From NCBI GenBank assembly GCA_030248295.1, contig JASANH010001438.1:524269-588268 (forward strand): 64,000 nucleotides of DNA. The letters are read 5' to 3'. The notes beneath the pieces are model-generated. The model was not told the DNA's origin, did no database searches, and saw only the letters and a list, made by a program, of their open reading frames with translations. Positions 1-11,900 of this stretch are shown here, piece by piece. Positions within the stretch are counted from its first letter, which is position 1. The number at the start of each line of letters is the position of its first letter. The translations under genes and the position numbers were made by a program. This stretch comes from Mesodorylaimus sp. YZB2_4. Its lineage: Eukaryota > Nematoda > Enoplea > Dorylaimida > Dorylaimidae.

Positions 1-173
1 TGCCCTGCGATTTGCCACTGATACGGCTCCACATCGTTGTCCTTATCGATTTCCGGAACGCTCATTTCTGAAAGCATCAAATCTGCATTTTCTCCTGGCA
101 AAGGAGCGCGGTTAAAGGCGATCACAGCTAACGATAAGAGCAAGGTAGTCAGAAGTATTTTGCTATCCTACAG
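1..173 (-). CDS. possible exon of a secreted or membrane protein, open at the left edge
   Basis: On the minus strand a reading frame is open from about 168 to the window edge. It starts just after a possible 3' splice site (CTGTAG at 168-173). It encodes a leucine-rich segment (KILLTTLLLSLAVIAF) followed by an acidic stretch (SVPEIDKDNDVEPYQWQIAG). This resembles a signal peptide or membrane anchor leading into an extracellular region. No in-frame start codon is visible, so the start would lie in an upstream exon. I do not recognise the family. A chance open frame is possible. Confidence 0.25.
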
Positions 174-446
174 TTCTTCATGGCACCGGTTCAAACTAGC
201 AACAGTCGACAGCGAGCCCAAGCACACGCTAGAATACGAGCCGCTAGCGCCATCGTACTTCAATGACGCACTGTCGCCTTCAGTATTCTAGACGTACCAT
301 ATACAGGGCAAAATCACAACCGAACAGCCACGTCATCCCATACTCCTCATTTCCATAAAAAGCAATTCCAGCGACAAGGAATCAAATGATTCAAATCAAC
401 CCACAATAGGTAGTTCCCTGAACGCACATAAGGCCACTCTTACTCA

Positions 447-655
447 CGCCTGAAACCAGCCTGTACATTCAATCCATCTATCAGCCGCGTATCCCAGCAC
501 CAGGTATATGCGCCATATTTGGCACGCAAGCGCCCCATCAAACCATACGGACAGTTCCCGAGCAATGCAGACATCATGTCTGTGCGAAACCGAAAAAGCA
601 GATATTCGAAAAGCAATATTCTGGCACAAAACTTCCCTCCGACAGTACTCATCAT
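447..655 (-). CDS. possible exon, unrecognised product
   Basis: Minus-strand open frame with a plausible 5' splice site (GTGAGT, just below 447) closing it. The translation includes ALLGNCPYGLMGRLRAKYGA and a tryptophan/cysteine-rich YTWCWDTRLIDG. It could be an exon upstream of the candidate at 1-173, but the splice phases I tried do not join the two in frame. I recognise no domain. Confidence 0.15.
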
Positions 656-1089
656 TTAATCTTCTTAAAATAATCACCTGACTTCAAAACATAGAAATCA
701 GAACATAAAACACAGCCCATTCACCGAGTCCGCTGGCAGCTCTAATGATAGGCACAAGTGCATAACGACCACAGCTTAAACCTAGGACGCTTTTCGGCAC
801 ATGAGTAGAAACCAAGGAAATGCGACTGTCACTACCGGCTCCCTGCTCGAATCAGTTGGTAAGGCCGACAAAATTCTAAAGAGAAAGGTAAAAATTAAAA
901 GGAGCAAGAAATTCAATCAATAAAAGGCCAGTATCCGAAACAGAGTTAGGAATGCACGGGTGGATTCCACCAAAAAACTGGAATGATGCAAACGGTTCAA
1001 AAAATTTTTGCTACAGTAACTCCCTGCAGAAAAACCAAGAAATTCGACCCATCTTCTTTTTTAAAACTCATAACTGGTGAGGGTCTGCT

Positions 1090-1520
1090 ACGTTTTTACC
1101 CATCCTAGTCGGTCCAGGGGAGGGTCGATTTTTTGGCTCTTTACCCGCGGGCTAGGGGGCTTATTAGTTGACCCGATCTTGCCATCGACTAGGGTCAATC
1201 CGGAATGCATGCTGGGCAAGGGCGCGTGTTAGTGTTGCTATGCTGGCACAAAACATTGCGCCATGCTGCAGTTGGCTTCTCGGACCAAGTGCTTCTGGGA
1301 CCTGGAAAATCCAGCGGGACTAACGAAGACAATAAACTACAGTAATTTTGTCTAAGCAAGGCTGTGTGGGGACCAGCATACACAGCAGAGTGTCTCTACT
1401 AGGAGCACCTCCACGTGAGGGCATCCTGGACTGGACACCGACTTCCGATGGCGGGTTAGCTTTAAACCCATCCGCTATTCGTTTTGACCCCATCTCTCGC
1501 ACCACGTCGACAGTACTGGG
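1090..1520 (+). repeat. dispersed repeat (R4) fused to SINE-1 body
   Basis: Bases 1090-1230 match 48150-48310 in inverse orientation; both contain 'cgactagggtcaatccgg' and 'gggcgcgtgttagtg'. Bases 1340-1490 match the body of the SINE-1 family, for example 'gcatcctggactg.acaccgacttc', also seen near 47630 and 54570. No gene is visible here. Confidence 0.6.
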
Positions 1521-1539
1521 TGAGGCCGCAGTCGCATTA

Positions 1540-1765
1540 GGTCCGAGAATGGTTCTAGAACCGTTCTCGATAAATTGTCCCTCGGTCGCGCTACTGGTCG
1601 AGAATCGTTCTCAATCTAGTGCGATTTGCATCTCTTCTCGCGAGAATCGTTCTAGAATCGATGTCGGAGTGGGGGTCCGGGTCCCCACTCCAAGATCAAT
1701 TCTTACCTAAGAACGATTCTCCATTCTGGTGCGACCAGGAGATTAGTTCTCGCTCGATTCTCGAT
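1540..1765. repeat. array of a short palindromic motif (TTCTCGAGAA-like)
   Basis: Degenerate copies of a GAGAAnnnTTCTC / TTCTAGAA-type palindrome recur every 15-30 bp, for example 'gaatggttctagaaccgttc' and 'gagaatcgttctagaatcg'. A second array lies at 2575-2720, and both adjoin SINE-1 copies. The motif resembles inverted heat-shock-element half sites (nGAAnnTTCn), but its position in repeats argues for satellite-like DNA. Confidence 0.5.
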
Positions 1766-2574
1766 GCTTAGTTTTCAAATGGCGGAGCCTCTTTGCCATT
1801 GTCATCACAATCTCACATAGGTAGGTACTCGTATGTCTGCACCTGAGGGGAAGGTCTGGAAATCCAGCAAACATAGAAGATGTTTTCGCGCAAGATATCC
1901 TTGTTCTTCGCAAGATCCTAAATCCTAAAGTATTCACAATGACCACCCATATCCACCAGGACCTTTTGTTATGAAAAGTTGTCATATCCAATAATTCGTG
2001 TCAAAAAGTTCAATAAAGTCAAAATGTCACGAAAAGCTTAATACGGTAGGCTATTATTTTCAATACAGCCTAGAACAATTAGCGCTTAGCATCTACAAAG
2101 CTACTCTCTGCAGCTAACGCAAGTTCATTGACACAGCGTAGCTGTCTTGTACGCGCCTCCTGATTATGGTCCTATTTTTAATGCAAAAATTGAGCGGTTG
2201 CAATAACGAGAGGTCGTGCTGACTGCTAAATGGGAAGAGCAGCCCCGAATACTAGACGAAGAAGACATGATAAGAAACACGGCTAATGCGAGAGATAATT
2301 TGCATGCGAAGGGGTTTCCTACCGTAACATGCCACTGAGATTGCAACTGCAGCTAGCGCACAGGCGAAGAGGCATTTCTTAGCAGCTCAGACGGATTAAT
2401 TATGTTTGGTGATTCTGACCGACTTTTGCTATTTTCTTCCCTAATTAAAATTGGTCCTTTGCTTATTGAGTTATCAGATAAGTCCGAGGCAGATTCAAAG
2501 GTCTGATGTGTAAGTTAAGTGGATATTTTGAATATCAGCGCCAATGTGCAGACTTTTCTGCCAAGGAAAGATTT

Positions 2575-2720
2575 GAGAACAGTTCTAGATACGATTTAAC
2601 TTAAAAGACTAGAGAGCAGCTCTCATTCTGGTGCGATTTCAAGGGGAGAATGGTTCTCGAGATCAGTTCTCGAGAACAGTTCTCGAGAACGATTCCAGAA
2701 TCGTTACTGAGAATGATTCG
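2575..2720. repeat. second array of the TTCTCGAGAA-like palindrome
   Basis: Tandem near-copies of 'ttctcgagaac' occur around 2655-2690, flanked by 'gaatggttctc' and 'gagaatgattcg'. It abuts the SINE-1 copy at 2735-2960, repeating the association seen at 1540-1765. Confidence 0.55.
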
Positions 2721-2734
2721 TAGTGCGACTGCGG

Positions 2735-2960
2735 GCTGAGTCCCTCATGGCCAGGCGTGCAAGGTCAGCAAGGGTTGATGGCTCGCAAACTGACCCCCGT
2801 CACCGGGGATCGAACCTAGGACGAGTCCAGCCACTCGCTCCCAAGCAATACTGGTTGACGAATGCCGAACCGCTGCACCGCTGAGGCCGGGATTAAATAC
2901 AGTTGATTCCCAGTAAGATGTTCCCAAATGGCCTTCTGCACTTGCCTGCATATGCCCCCC
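2735..2960 (-). repeat. SINE-1 copy (tRNA-derived), minus orientation
   Basis: Read on the minus strand it opens with a tRNA-like head: an A-box-like 'tgcagcggttcgg' and a B-box 'aggttcgatcccc', joined by 'attgcttgggagcgagtggc'. It then runs into 'gtttgcgagccatcaaccc' as in the other copies. Confidence 0.7.
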
Positions 2961-3237
2961 CCTCCGTATAAGGGCGACTTCGTATGGATACTAAATTTTG
3001 ATCAGCCCGCTAGAATTCTAGACCGCCAGTGCGATCAGAAAAGAATCAGAAGATCGGGGTGATCGAAAAAGCGGATCATGGGGGGCCAAGTTTAATCTGG
3101 AGGGACATCTACAGTATGCCTGCAATCACTCTATATCCACTGGGATCAAATCACAGACACCAGAAGTTTGCTCAGCGTTCGTCCGGGGTCAAACTTTTTC
3201 AAGTTCATACGTCTGGGTCAGTATTACTGGTCTGCCC

Positions 3238-3530
3238 TCCTCATCGCGTCCTCACCGACTTCCTCGGACGATGGCGGGCGGGCTTTGAACCCTGTCGGTG
3301 TTCGACAGCCGAGACTGTCTACTCGTTTGGCTATCGTCTCCCCACTCGGGGCACCTCGGCGGTACCGGGTGAGTCACCCACGGCCTGCCGTGCAAGGTCA
3401 GCGAGGATTTGTGGCTCGCAAACCGACCTCCATCACCGGGGATCGAACCCGGGACGAGTCCAGCCACTCGCTCTCAAGCAATACGGAGAGACGAATGCCG
3501 AACTGGTGCACCACCGCGGCCGCTAGACAG
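3238..3530 (-). repeat. SINE-1 copy (tRNA-derived), minus orientation
   Basis: Minus strand: head 'gcggccgcggtggtgcacca', then 'cgggttcgatccccggtgat' (B box), 'gaggtcggtttgcgagcc', and the body through 'gacagggttcaaagcccgcc'. It is about 290 bp and lacks the 3' end seen in the 47.5-kb copy. Confidence 0.8.
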
Positions 3531-4301
3531 GTATACGTTGCCATTATTTAGCTATCCAGCTGTTCATCAAGCCAATCTACAGTACTTAGCTATAACCTTT
3601 ATGGTTCATTCAGTTTGGAGTTAGTGTGTTGTCTCGCGCCTACTTTTAGTCATGCCTACAGCTATGACTTTCATGACAGTCACAAGCCTATTATAACGTT
3701 TTCTGACTTTGTACGACTTCTAAAACCTATTGTGGAATCGATGCGAGATTCATGGAAAATGCGAGTCCAAGGTAAGAATTCTTCGCATTGAAAATGGTTT
3801 TGGCCCTTTCTCTCCTCCGATTACTCAAAAGTCTTACGCGGACTTGCACACCATAATGGAGTAGTAGAAGCTTGGCCAAAACAATATAGTTCAATAAATT
3901 CTTCATAGCCTAGGTCAGATAACCGATGGATGGATGGATGGATGGTCAATTTCGTACATGGACCCTCTCTCCTCACAACCAGCCATCACGATCATACAAT
4001 AAATCGGCAAAGCACGAAGTACATTAGAATTCCCATTTTTGACGACGAATCTAGAACTACGATTCCACCATACCACAAGACGATGGTCAGATAGTCACCC
4101 AGTTTTATATACTGTACGCTCCCCAGTCGGACTACGCGTTACGCAAACAGTTTCGTCTGTCTCAGAACTGTAAACTGTCTAGCGGATTCAGTCTGCATAA
4201 AAAACGTACTTGTTTTTTGCTCTTTATCCCCAGAACATCCTCCCCCCCGGAGCCCAGGGTAGGTTTCGGATACTGATCAGGCATAGGGTAGAATATTTTA
4301 C
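3531..4301. other. intergenic or methyltransferase 3' region
   Basis: No convincing exon found. It contains a short (GATG)n tract at about 3927-3948. The last exon of the methyltransferase should lie here or further left, but I could not identify it. Confidence 0.4.
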
Positions 4302-7300
4302 CTCTGCTTAGTTTCGTTTAGTAACTGATAACGAGGATACTTGGTCTCGAATTCCCTATATCCGCTCCAAGTGGAAAGATAATCGATAAATGTTTGAACG
4401 GTCATGTCCTTATAAAGGTACAGTTCCGGGTCATTCCTAAAGAAAGACACAGGCCGCTACATAGGACATCATGATGGTTATTTGTGTGGTTTAGGCCCCA
4501 TGGTACATCAAAGGTTCAATTCTGACGTGCCCCTCCGATGACATCTCGAAGGACCTATTTTCGCCGCTGTATTTTCACGGGGATCTTTCCAGACGGCGTA
4601 TTCAGCCCAGATCTATCAGCGCCTGCCCTCCCCAATTAGACCATTACTCCCACACATCCTGTACCTACCTTATCTCGATTTGGTTCCTATAGGGCAGTTT
4701 GATATCGCGATATTGGCGATCCAAAATTAACCTATCCTTGTGCCACGCTCCACCTTTCCACAATGCTTTGTGAAACTAAAACTAAATTGGCATTAGGGAA
4801 AGCCTTCAAAAATTCCTTCTACTAACATCACGCATGGCCTCGTTCAATGCGACTCGGCTCCTCGGAGACGGTGCACTGGACAAAGTGGGCGCCGTGTAAC
4901 CCATGATCGCAATTACACCAGTTTTAGGCACCAAAACACGATCGCTTTCTTTGAAGAATGGTTCGTGATGGAGCCAATGGGCAGTTTGAATGACAGTGAT
5001 CAAGTCGACAGATTCGTTATCACACGGAAATCGTTTCGAATCATTGACTCTAAAAGGCAATTGGGGAAAAATTGAGCTCAATTCCGCTGCTTTTCTGAGT
5101 TCACACCCGACGTTTCCTTCACATTCTGTATTCTTCTCCTGTATTCTAATTCTATCATGGTTGGTACTTGATCGTGTGCAACTTGTATAGTGCCTATCAC
5201 ATGCAACGGCACGGTCTCTTTCGAGTAGTCCCTCGTAAGAAGCTACGCTTAAACTATATTCAGAATTCTAGATTCTAGAATTAGAACAGTCGAGAAGAAA
5301 ATTTCTCATACAAAAAAATGTGATGTACTGTAATGTTTTTACTGCAGACTGCACAGCCGAATTTAATATCTAGCAGCAGAGGTGAAAACCTTTTCATGTT
5401 GTAAGCTATTTTTAGTGAGTCTCAGGTTTTCAACTTTTTTCACATACAATGAGTTTTCTAAATGCAAACTTGATCTGGATTTAAATGTTGGTTTTCCACT
5501 GTCTTCTTTCCACGCACAGATCAATGTGCACTCTCTGGATGAATGACATTCTGACTGGCTTCTTTAGCCCCAGAATTCCATTGGTTATACAGTAGAAGGA
5601 GCCATTAGCATGGTGAACATACACTAGCCATGGAACTAGGCGATGTGGTCTTTTAGCCGACTTGGCGTTTGGTCGGTATCAGGATTTATCCATCCCGATA
5701 TCGCTCTATATCGATCCCAAGATCGATAAAGATCCAATAGATTTACCGGCCTCGTGGGTTAGGCGTCTGCCTCTCAAGCAAGGTGCGCAGTTACATGCGA
5801 CAATAGACGCCAACCGTTCAAGCAAGATCACAAGGACAGCAATGCCGCGCAAGGAACTCGTGAGCAGACTCAGCATCGACTGATCCGCCGATCCGAGGGT
5901 GAATTCGTTCCCAATCCGATCCGACTGCTTGAACGGCCGGATCAGCAAACCAGATTTTCCGCGATTTATCTGCTGGAAACTGATAAGGTGAGGCATACTA
6001 TGATGAAAAAATTCCGTTTTTCTCTCAAATCTGAATTTAATCCCGCTTTAGGTGCTACTTAGCTCTTTTGTGTCCTTTGGAGTGGCCCAATATGCAGTGA
6101 CAGCGAGGAAACAGAGCAGGCTGGTGAGGAGGGAGTGCCAAATACGTCTCCACATCAATTTTCAATTTTTGAAGCGGTCGGCTAGATCGGATTGGGATCA
6201 GGATCCAGACCTAGGGTCGGATCGGTCGATGCTGGGAACAGACTGCTACGAAAGCCCGCTGAAACAACTAGTCTGACAAGCGTCGTGCCTATGGTGTGGT
6301 GCACTATTGTGCAGTCAGTGCGACGAGACAGGCTGATCGTGAGCAAGATTGGTCATCCACTAAAGCATGTATGGTCTCCGTCCCTGCCCCATCCTGGTTA
6401 TTATAGCCTCCAAAATTAAGATTCTCCGCAATATGTCTGATACCACAGCCATAGTGATTCTTTCAACTAATTTATTGATACTTACTGTTAAAAAGATGTT
6501 TGACTGACCTCGGCACCGACAGCACCAAAACTGGGTATACTGACCAAACGATGCACCGAACTGTGTGTTCGATAAGTCAAGGGTTCCGGTGGCTTAGGCG
6601 TCTGCCTCTCACGCCAGGTGCGCAGTTACGGGCGAGTGTTCGACTCACGGGCCGGTAAATCATTTCGTGTAAAATGTGTCCCTTCACCCTCGAGTGCGCA
6701 TACGCGTTTGGTGATGTGGTAAAACATGAACATGAACATGTGCATGAAGGGTTTGCACATGTGGGATGCACGTACAGTTGATAGCCGGCAGTGCCCATGT
6801 GTTTTTTACACACGATTCACACACACACAGTTCATCAGAACAGGACCACGGGTCAGCAAAGTCCCACCCTATGTTAACATGTACCAGTCATTTAGAAATC
6901 CAGTATTGCTTGCAGTTTTAGCTGATTGATCAATCTTAGGTCAATCAGATTGTTAGAATGGAGGTGATACAGGCCAGGGGATTGGAAGTGTCACATTCTT
7001 GCATGCATGCACTGCATTCCTAACATATAGTTTCAGCAAACGAGGGGCCCATATACTTGAAAGAGACCCTACCCCGCAGTTGCATGCCATAGGCACTCTC
7101 CAGGTCAAACACAGTCAAGTATCAACTTCGTGTTTGTGGTTCCGCCCCTCCACAAATCAAAGTGCCGAATCATAGTATCAGCTATCCTTACTCATAAGTG
7201 ACATTCGAATGCGTGTTGGCCTTTCGCGCCTCCCCGATTTGTGTTGGACTCACATCGAAACCGATGAATTTCTTGAAGTGGGGTGCCAAGAATCGTGTAT

Positions 7301-7658
7301 TCAATCCGGTACCACAGCCCACGTCCACAGCAAGGTTGTAGGTGGGTGGTGCCTAAATTGAAGCAGTTCTTCAAATGCTTGACACTTCAGGACACGTGTC
7401 CAAAGTCTTTTCATAGGTGCAGTAGGGTGTCTGCATGATAGCCCATGCACCACAGCGCCAGACTTGGACTGTTTGTAACCCCTACTTGCACACTACACCC
7501 ACTGCAGGCCAACAACGGTCCAAATATTCTTTTTCTTTACTTGCCTTATTTTCCCCCAAAAATTGCATCACTCGATCGATCAAAGGTTGCGAAACGGTTG
7601 GTCGAACCTTGGCGTACAAGGAGGATACCGAACCGGCAAATAAAGCTGAAGCTGACAT
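4302..7658 (-). CDS. class I SAM-dependent methyltransferase (3' end unresolved)
   Basis: Predicted to transfer a methyl group from S-adenosylmethionine; substrate unknown. Exons on the minus strand: 7658-7545, 7352-7192, 5049-4827, 4775-4669, 4436-4302, about 246 residues, all phases consistent. The start MSASALFAGSVSSLYAKVRP fits the family N-terminus. Motif I, AVDVGCGTGLNTRFL, binds SAM, followed by an acidic motif-II region (FIGFDVSPTQIGEAR). Later come SVDLITVIQTAHWLH and, near the C-terminus, FIDYLSTWSGYREFE, typical of the UbiE/trans-aconitate methyltransferase-like animal proteins. The last exon (needs phase 2) was not found. Intron 1 uses a GC donor (AAG|GCAAGT). Intron 2 (about 2.1 kb) carries two tRNA-like repeats. 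It starts 243 bp from UQCC2 on the other strand, suggesting a shared promoter. Confidence 0.88.
5738..5805 (+). repeat. SINE-2 tRNA-like fragment
   Basis: Contains 'ttaggcgtctgcctctcaag' then 'ggtgcgcagttac', matching the better copy at 6583-6655. It lies in methyltransferase intron 2. Confidence 0.5.
6583..6655 (+). repeat. SINE-2 tRNA-like head with A and B boxes
   Basis: 'TGGCTTAGGCG' fits the pol III A box and 'GTTCGACTCAC' the B box, about 36 bp apart as in type I tRNAs. The anticodon-arm-like part 'GCCTCTCACGCC' resembles tRNA-Glu(CTC). It does not fold as an intact tRNA, and a related copy at 5738 supports a tRNA-derived repeat rather than a tRNA gene. Confidence 0.55.
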
Positions 7659-7901
7659 ATCTTCTATCGGTAATATGGGATTTGAGTCCGTAATATCTAT
7701 ATTTATCGATGGATGGATACCCACCGTTCGTTTCTCCTTTTTCTTCTCCCCTTGCCTGTCTTATCCTAAATCGTCCTACTGTAACTAGAATGTGGTAAAA
7801 GTTAGTTCAGATAAAGTGTGCGCAAAAGACAGAAAAAAGCAAAAACGGAGGAAGTCGCGAGGTCGAAAAGAAAACTTCGCCTATTGAGAAGATTTATACA
7901 A
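7659..7901. promoter_or_regulatory. bidirectional promoter region (methyltransferase / UQCC2)
   Basis: 243 bp separate the two divergent start codons. No TATA box stands out. A compact shared promoter is inferred from spacing only. Confidence 0.45.
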
Positions 7902-8300
7902 ATGGCAGCCACCAGGTACACATCCTAGGACCTACATGTCACACTGCTGCCCTAACAAACGCTATGCTACGCTTTTAGATACCGAAAATTCTTAAAATTG
8001 ATTCAACGTTGGCCTTTGGACACTCAAAAAGGTCAAGAATGGGATTTGGGTTTCCGCATTCGAGAAGACGTTGTGGCCGCATTCAGTGAAGGCGAACAAA
8101 CAGTTATGGCCGATCCCGAACGATGCGACCGAATTTATGCGAGTATCGAACAATTGGTGAATAACAAGCACGCAACTGACTTTCCCTCCAAGGTCGTCGC
8201 CGGGGCATTGTGCAAGAATCTCGAAACTGCAAAGGCGTTGAATTCGCAAGAAGCACGCAATACGAACTTGCAAATTGTAGTAAGGACTCGAAAAAGATAA
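7902..8300 (+). CDS. UQCC2: ubiquinol-cytochrome c reductase complex assembly factor 2
   Basis: UQCC2 is a mitochondrial factor needed for early assembly of complex III (cytochrome b maturation). Two exons, 7902-7915 and 7979-8300, give 111 residues. The first exon holds only MAAT plus two bases of the next codon, and a 63-bp intron splits that arginine codon. The protein opens MAATRYRKFLKLIQRWPLD and continues with REDVVAAFSEGEQTVMADPE and ERCDRIYASIEQL, the conserved core of the family. Length (111) is close to the human protein (about 126). The tail (RNTNLQIVVRTRKR) is not conserved. It is divergent from the methyltransferase. Confidence 0.92.
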
Positions 8301-8986
8301 TGGTCAACAGCGACCTTTGTGCTATGCATGAATGAAGAGTACAGTAGGTAATTTGCGTGCTGTAGACGAAAAAACTTCGCAACTGCTCTATTGTAACATG
8401 AAACTTTAAAAGAATCTCAGCTGTTTTGTTGCATGGAATATGATCCTACTGTAGTGGGTGAGCCGGGATGGGACTTTTCGGCTTGGTTCTGCGGCAGGGG
8501 ATGGTAGCGCATAGGCTCCACATACTGTAGCTTCTGTTCGGGTAGAAGTACCGTTCGCGGAGGCTGCGATGGGGACCTTGGATCTATTTAGCTTAATTGG
8601 CCACTGTATGTAATTACTAAGTTATTATTTGCCATTAAAATTCGAAAAAGTAGTGATTTGTTGGCCACCATTGGATGCAAATGACTGCCAGAGGCATCGC
8701 GATCCACAGCTCCACCCTTTTCCCTGTCTAGAATACATAGCTGCCAAATGTTGCGAGTGTGCAACCAGCGACTCTGCTGAAACGTGGTCACGAAAGCTGT
8801 AAGCTGGACTGGGCAGCATCAGTCCGACCTGATCTGACGAATCACTCGCTCGACAATTGGGGTTTCAGTTTTACTGACGGCCACGTTACTGATTAGCATC
8901 GAGCATTGAATCAGGCATCTGTGTGAGTAAACAAGACCTAGAAAAGAGTGGAAAAAAGTTCATCATGATCGTGTCACTGCATCTGA
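8301..8986. other. convergent 3' flank, no gene seen
   Basis: Lies between the stops of UQCC2 (+) and the unknown membrane protein (-). Open frames here are short and unsupported. The heptamer TACTGTA/TACAGTA occurs several times (near 8340, 8450 and 8525). Confidence 0.5.
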
Positions 8987-11900
8987 TCACATCTTCGACT
9001 TGCCCCCGCTGCTCTTTGGCTTCGTGGACTTGCTGCTTGCCGACACTGGCACCGTCGGCTTCTTCGAGGCTGGCACCGATTGCGACCTGGCCTTCGACTG
9101 GGTCGAGACCTTTGGCGTTCCGTTGACCCGTTGCGATTTGCTGCCCGCCGACTTCTTCGGACTGGGTTCCATGATCGACACATCCCCGCATCGACCGACT
9201 AGAACCAAAGTGCAAGCTGCATGTTAGCATCAAAGCGAGGGCAATCGACTCACTTTTTCCGTTGTCCACCCTCTGGACCAGGTACCTGACCAGGGCCAGC
9301 AACAGATCCATCATCTTCACCACTTCGTCCCCGGACATTTCATCGGCCGAGAACGAGCCCCACACACACTCGCGAGCGGCTTTGATTGCCGGGCCCAGAC
9401 TGATCAGATCCTTGTGCAGGTAGGTCAGGTAGACGTTGAAGGCCACCCCGAACACGACCGCGTACTGTTTGCCACCGTGGTTGTCCAGGAACGCGATTCC
9501 AGTCAGTTTCGGTTCGCCCTGTTTCTTAGCGATCTGTTGCAGGTACCAGTGGGCGGCCTCCACGATCGCCTCGCCCGCCATGGCCAAGTCTTGCGTTATC
9601 TTTGGATCTGGCTCGCGAGGCAGCGAGATGTTGAAGATCTGAAATCGGAATGCAGTCTTTCCCCCAGTCCTGCTACACTAGAGCTGCTACCTCATGATCG
9701 CGGGTTCCAGCGATACGAACGCCGTTTCGGATGACGATGGTCTCCTCGCTCAGGGTGAACTCGTACTCCTTGCTGACTTTTTTGGACTTGGTGGTGATGG
9801 TGACAGTCTTGCCAGGATGCCCCTTGGCCTTGACTGGCTTCTTCGTCACCTTCGGACCCAACAGGTCTTTTTTGGTCACCCCGATGGGCACCACCACGCC
9901 GACCTGAGTGACAGACGCCCGAGTCGAAGCAGGTAAATTGAAACAAGATTAAGGAGGTTACCTTTTCCTGCACGATGGCCTCCAGAGTTTTAGCCGCTTT
10001 GTCAGATTCTGGGTTGGCGCCGCAGTAGAGGGCGTCGCTGTACGGAGTGTACATGCGAGACCAGCACACGATGACGTCACCCACCTTCACCATGAACTCT
10101 TTCAGGATCCGGTAGATTTTCGAGCGACTTTCGACAGCCTGCAGCTTGTCGCTTTCCTTCCCAGGAGTCTGCGGGTTGCTTTCGTCGTCGAGAAAAGCCT
10201 TCGTTGTTTGGTATTTTCCTTTCACGGCCTTCGCCGCTGTCTCATATTCACCGTTAGCTTCCATCCAGTGGGTCGACGTGTAGCCGGACCCGAAACGGAG
10301 CTTGAACGGGTGCGATAGTTCGAGGTTCTTGTCCACTGTCGGCAGAGGCCTGGCTTCCGAAGCGACGCCTCCAGCAACAAAAAGGTGGGACTATCTTGCA
10401 CGCAATAAGCACCTGTTATCGACTCACCAGCTTTGGTCTTCCTGCGACACAGGACGACAGCCAGGACGACGATGAGGACGACGATGAGCGCCAGGACGCA
10501 GATCACGATGATGACGATGGTCAAGTTCGAGTTCGAGGTCGAGTCCTCGTCTTCTAAAAAATATTCGAGCTGCATGCGTTTTATGCTTAAGATTAGTTGT
10601 AAAACCCAACTGACTTTTTTGCTTCACGTCATTCGACTCTGTGGATTTGGCGGCCTCACGATCAGTGCCAGTTTTGTCTGGGTTGGCGGCGGTGGCTAAA
10701 CGAAAAAGCTGCACTTTGGTGATGAGGCGCAACATGCCGTCAGTTACTTACCCTCGGGCTTGGCAGTGGCCGTGATCATTTCTGGCTCCGGGCTACTCGA
10801 TAAAGAATCGACAGGATTGGAGGCGGCATACGTGTCCTTCCACTCGAGCTTGAAGTCGCCACTTTCAGTGACTGGGACTTTATCGCCCTGAAAAGTATTC
10901 GGTTCTTTGAGCAGGGCAGCAGTTCGACGGCGAATCTCACTTTGACTATCTTGCCACTGCGCAGCGTGGTCGTGTATTCCCGGTCGATCCCTTCGGGTGG
11001 CTTCTCGTAGACGATCATGAGCGTGCCGTCGGCATCTTTCTTCAGACCGGCCTTGACTTTGTCTAGACAACAAACAGAAATCGAGAAAAGCCTAGTTTGA
11101 AACAGAAAAGGCTTACCGTCGAAACAGACGAGGATGGCTCTCGTGAGAGATTTGTGCTGCTTGTCGTTGTTGATGACCTCGACGATCAGATCGTAGACGC
11201 CCGGATTGTTGACTATTTCTTCAGGGAGGATGATTGATTCAGCGGCCCTGGCTTTTTGGATGTGGCCGTTGCTCAGCGGCACTTCTTCTTGATCGAATTT
11301 ACGCCTGGCGGTGACTTTGATTTCGCCACCTTCCGCAGGAGAACCGTCAGGAATCATGACGATAATGGACTTGACTCCTTTTATCAGCTGAATCGGTTGC
11401 TTGAACCTCAATTTCTGTCCATTGTACATGAGGTAGGGGCCTAAAATTATGAGCTAATAAGCTGAATAAATGAACTTTCTTCATTCTTACTTTTGTCTTT
11501 TTCGCATTTCTGGTTTTGTTCGGTCGTAGTTGTGCTGTACCTGCCGCCGGCGATGGCGTGGCAGAGGGATGCGAAGTCCCCGTCGCAGAAGTGCCCACCT
11601 TTGTGGACTCGGTCGCAATGGTCGCGGTCGATGTCATCGCTGCACGCGCCATTTGGGTTGGTTTCTGTGGCGAAGCAAAATTGGCCCCTTTTGCAACCAT
11701 TGGCGGTGGCTTCGTCTTTTGAGCCTGGAAGCAGAATTTTTGTGACCGCATTGTGTGGAGCTGAGTGAAGATCCAAGATCAACTATGATGCCTAGTATAT
11801 GGAGAGAGCATACTTACAGCTGCGGTAGGGGAATGTGAAGGCTGCATTGCCCCGAGCGCTGCTGCCCTTGACTCGAAGGTAGTAAGGACCGAGTTTGGTT

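Noticed and set aside
6583-6655. Possible tRNA gene
   Set aside because: A and B boxes are present, but the arms do not pair as a full cloverleaf and a degraded relative lies nearby; better explained as a SINE head.
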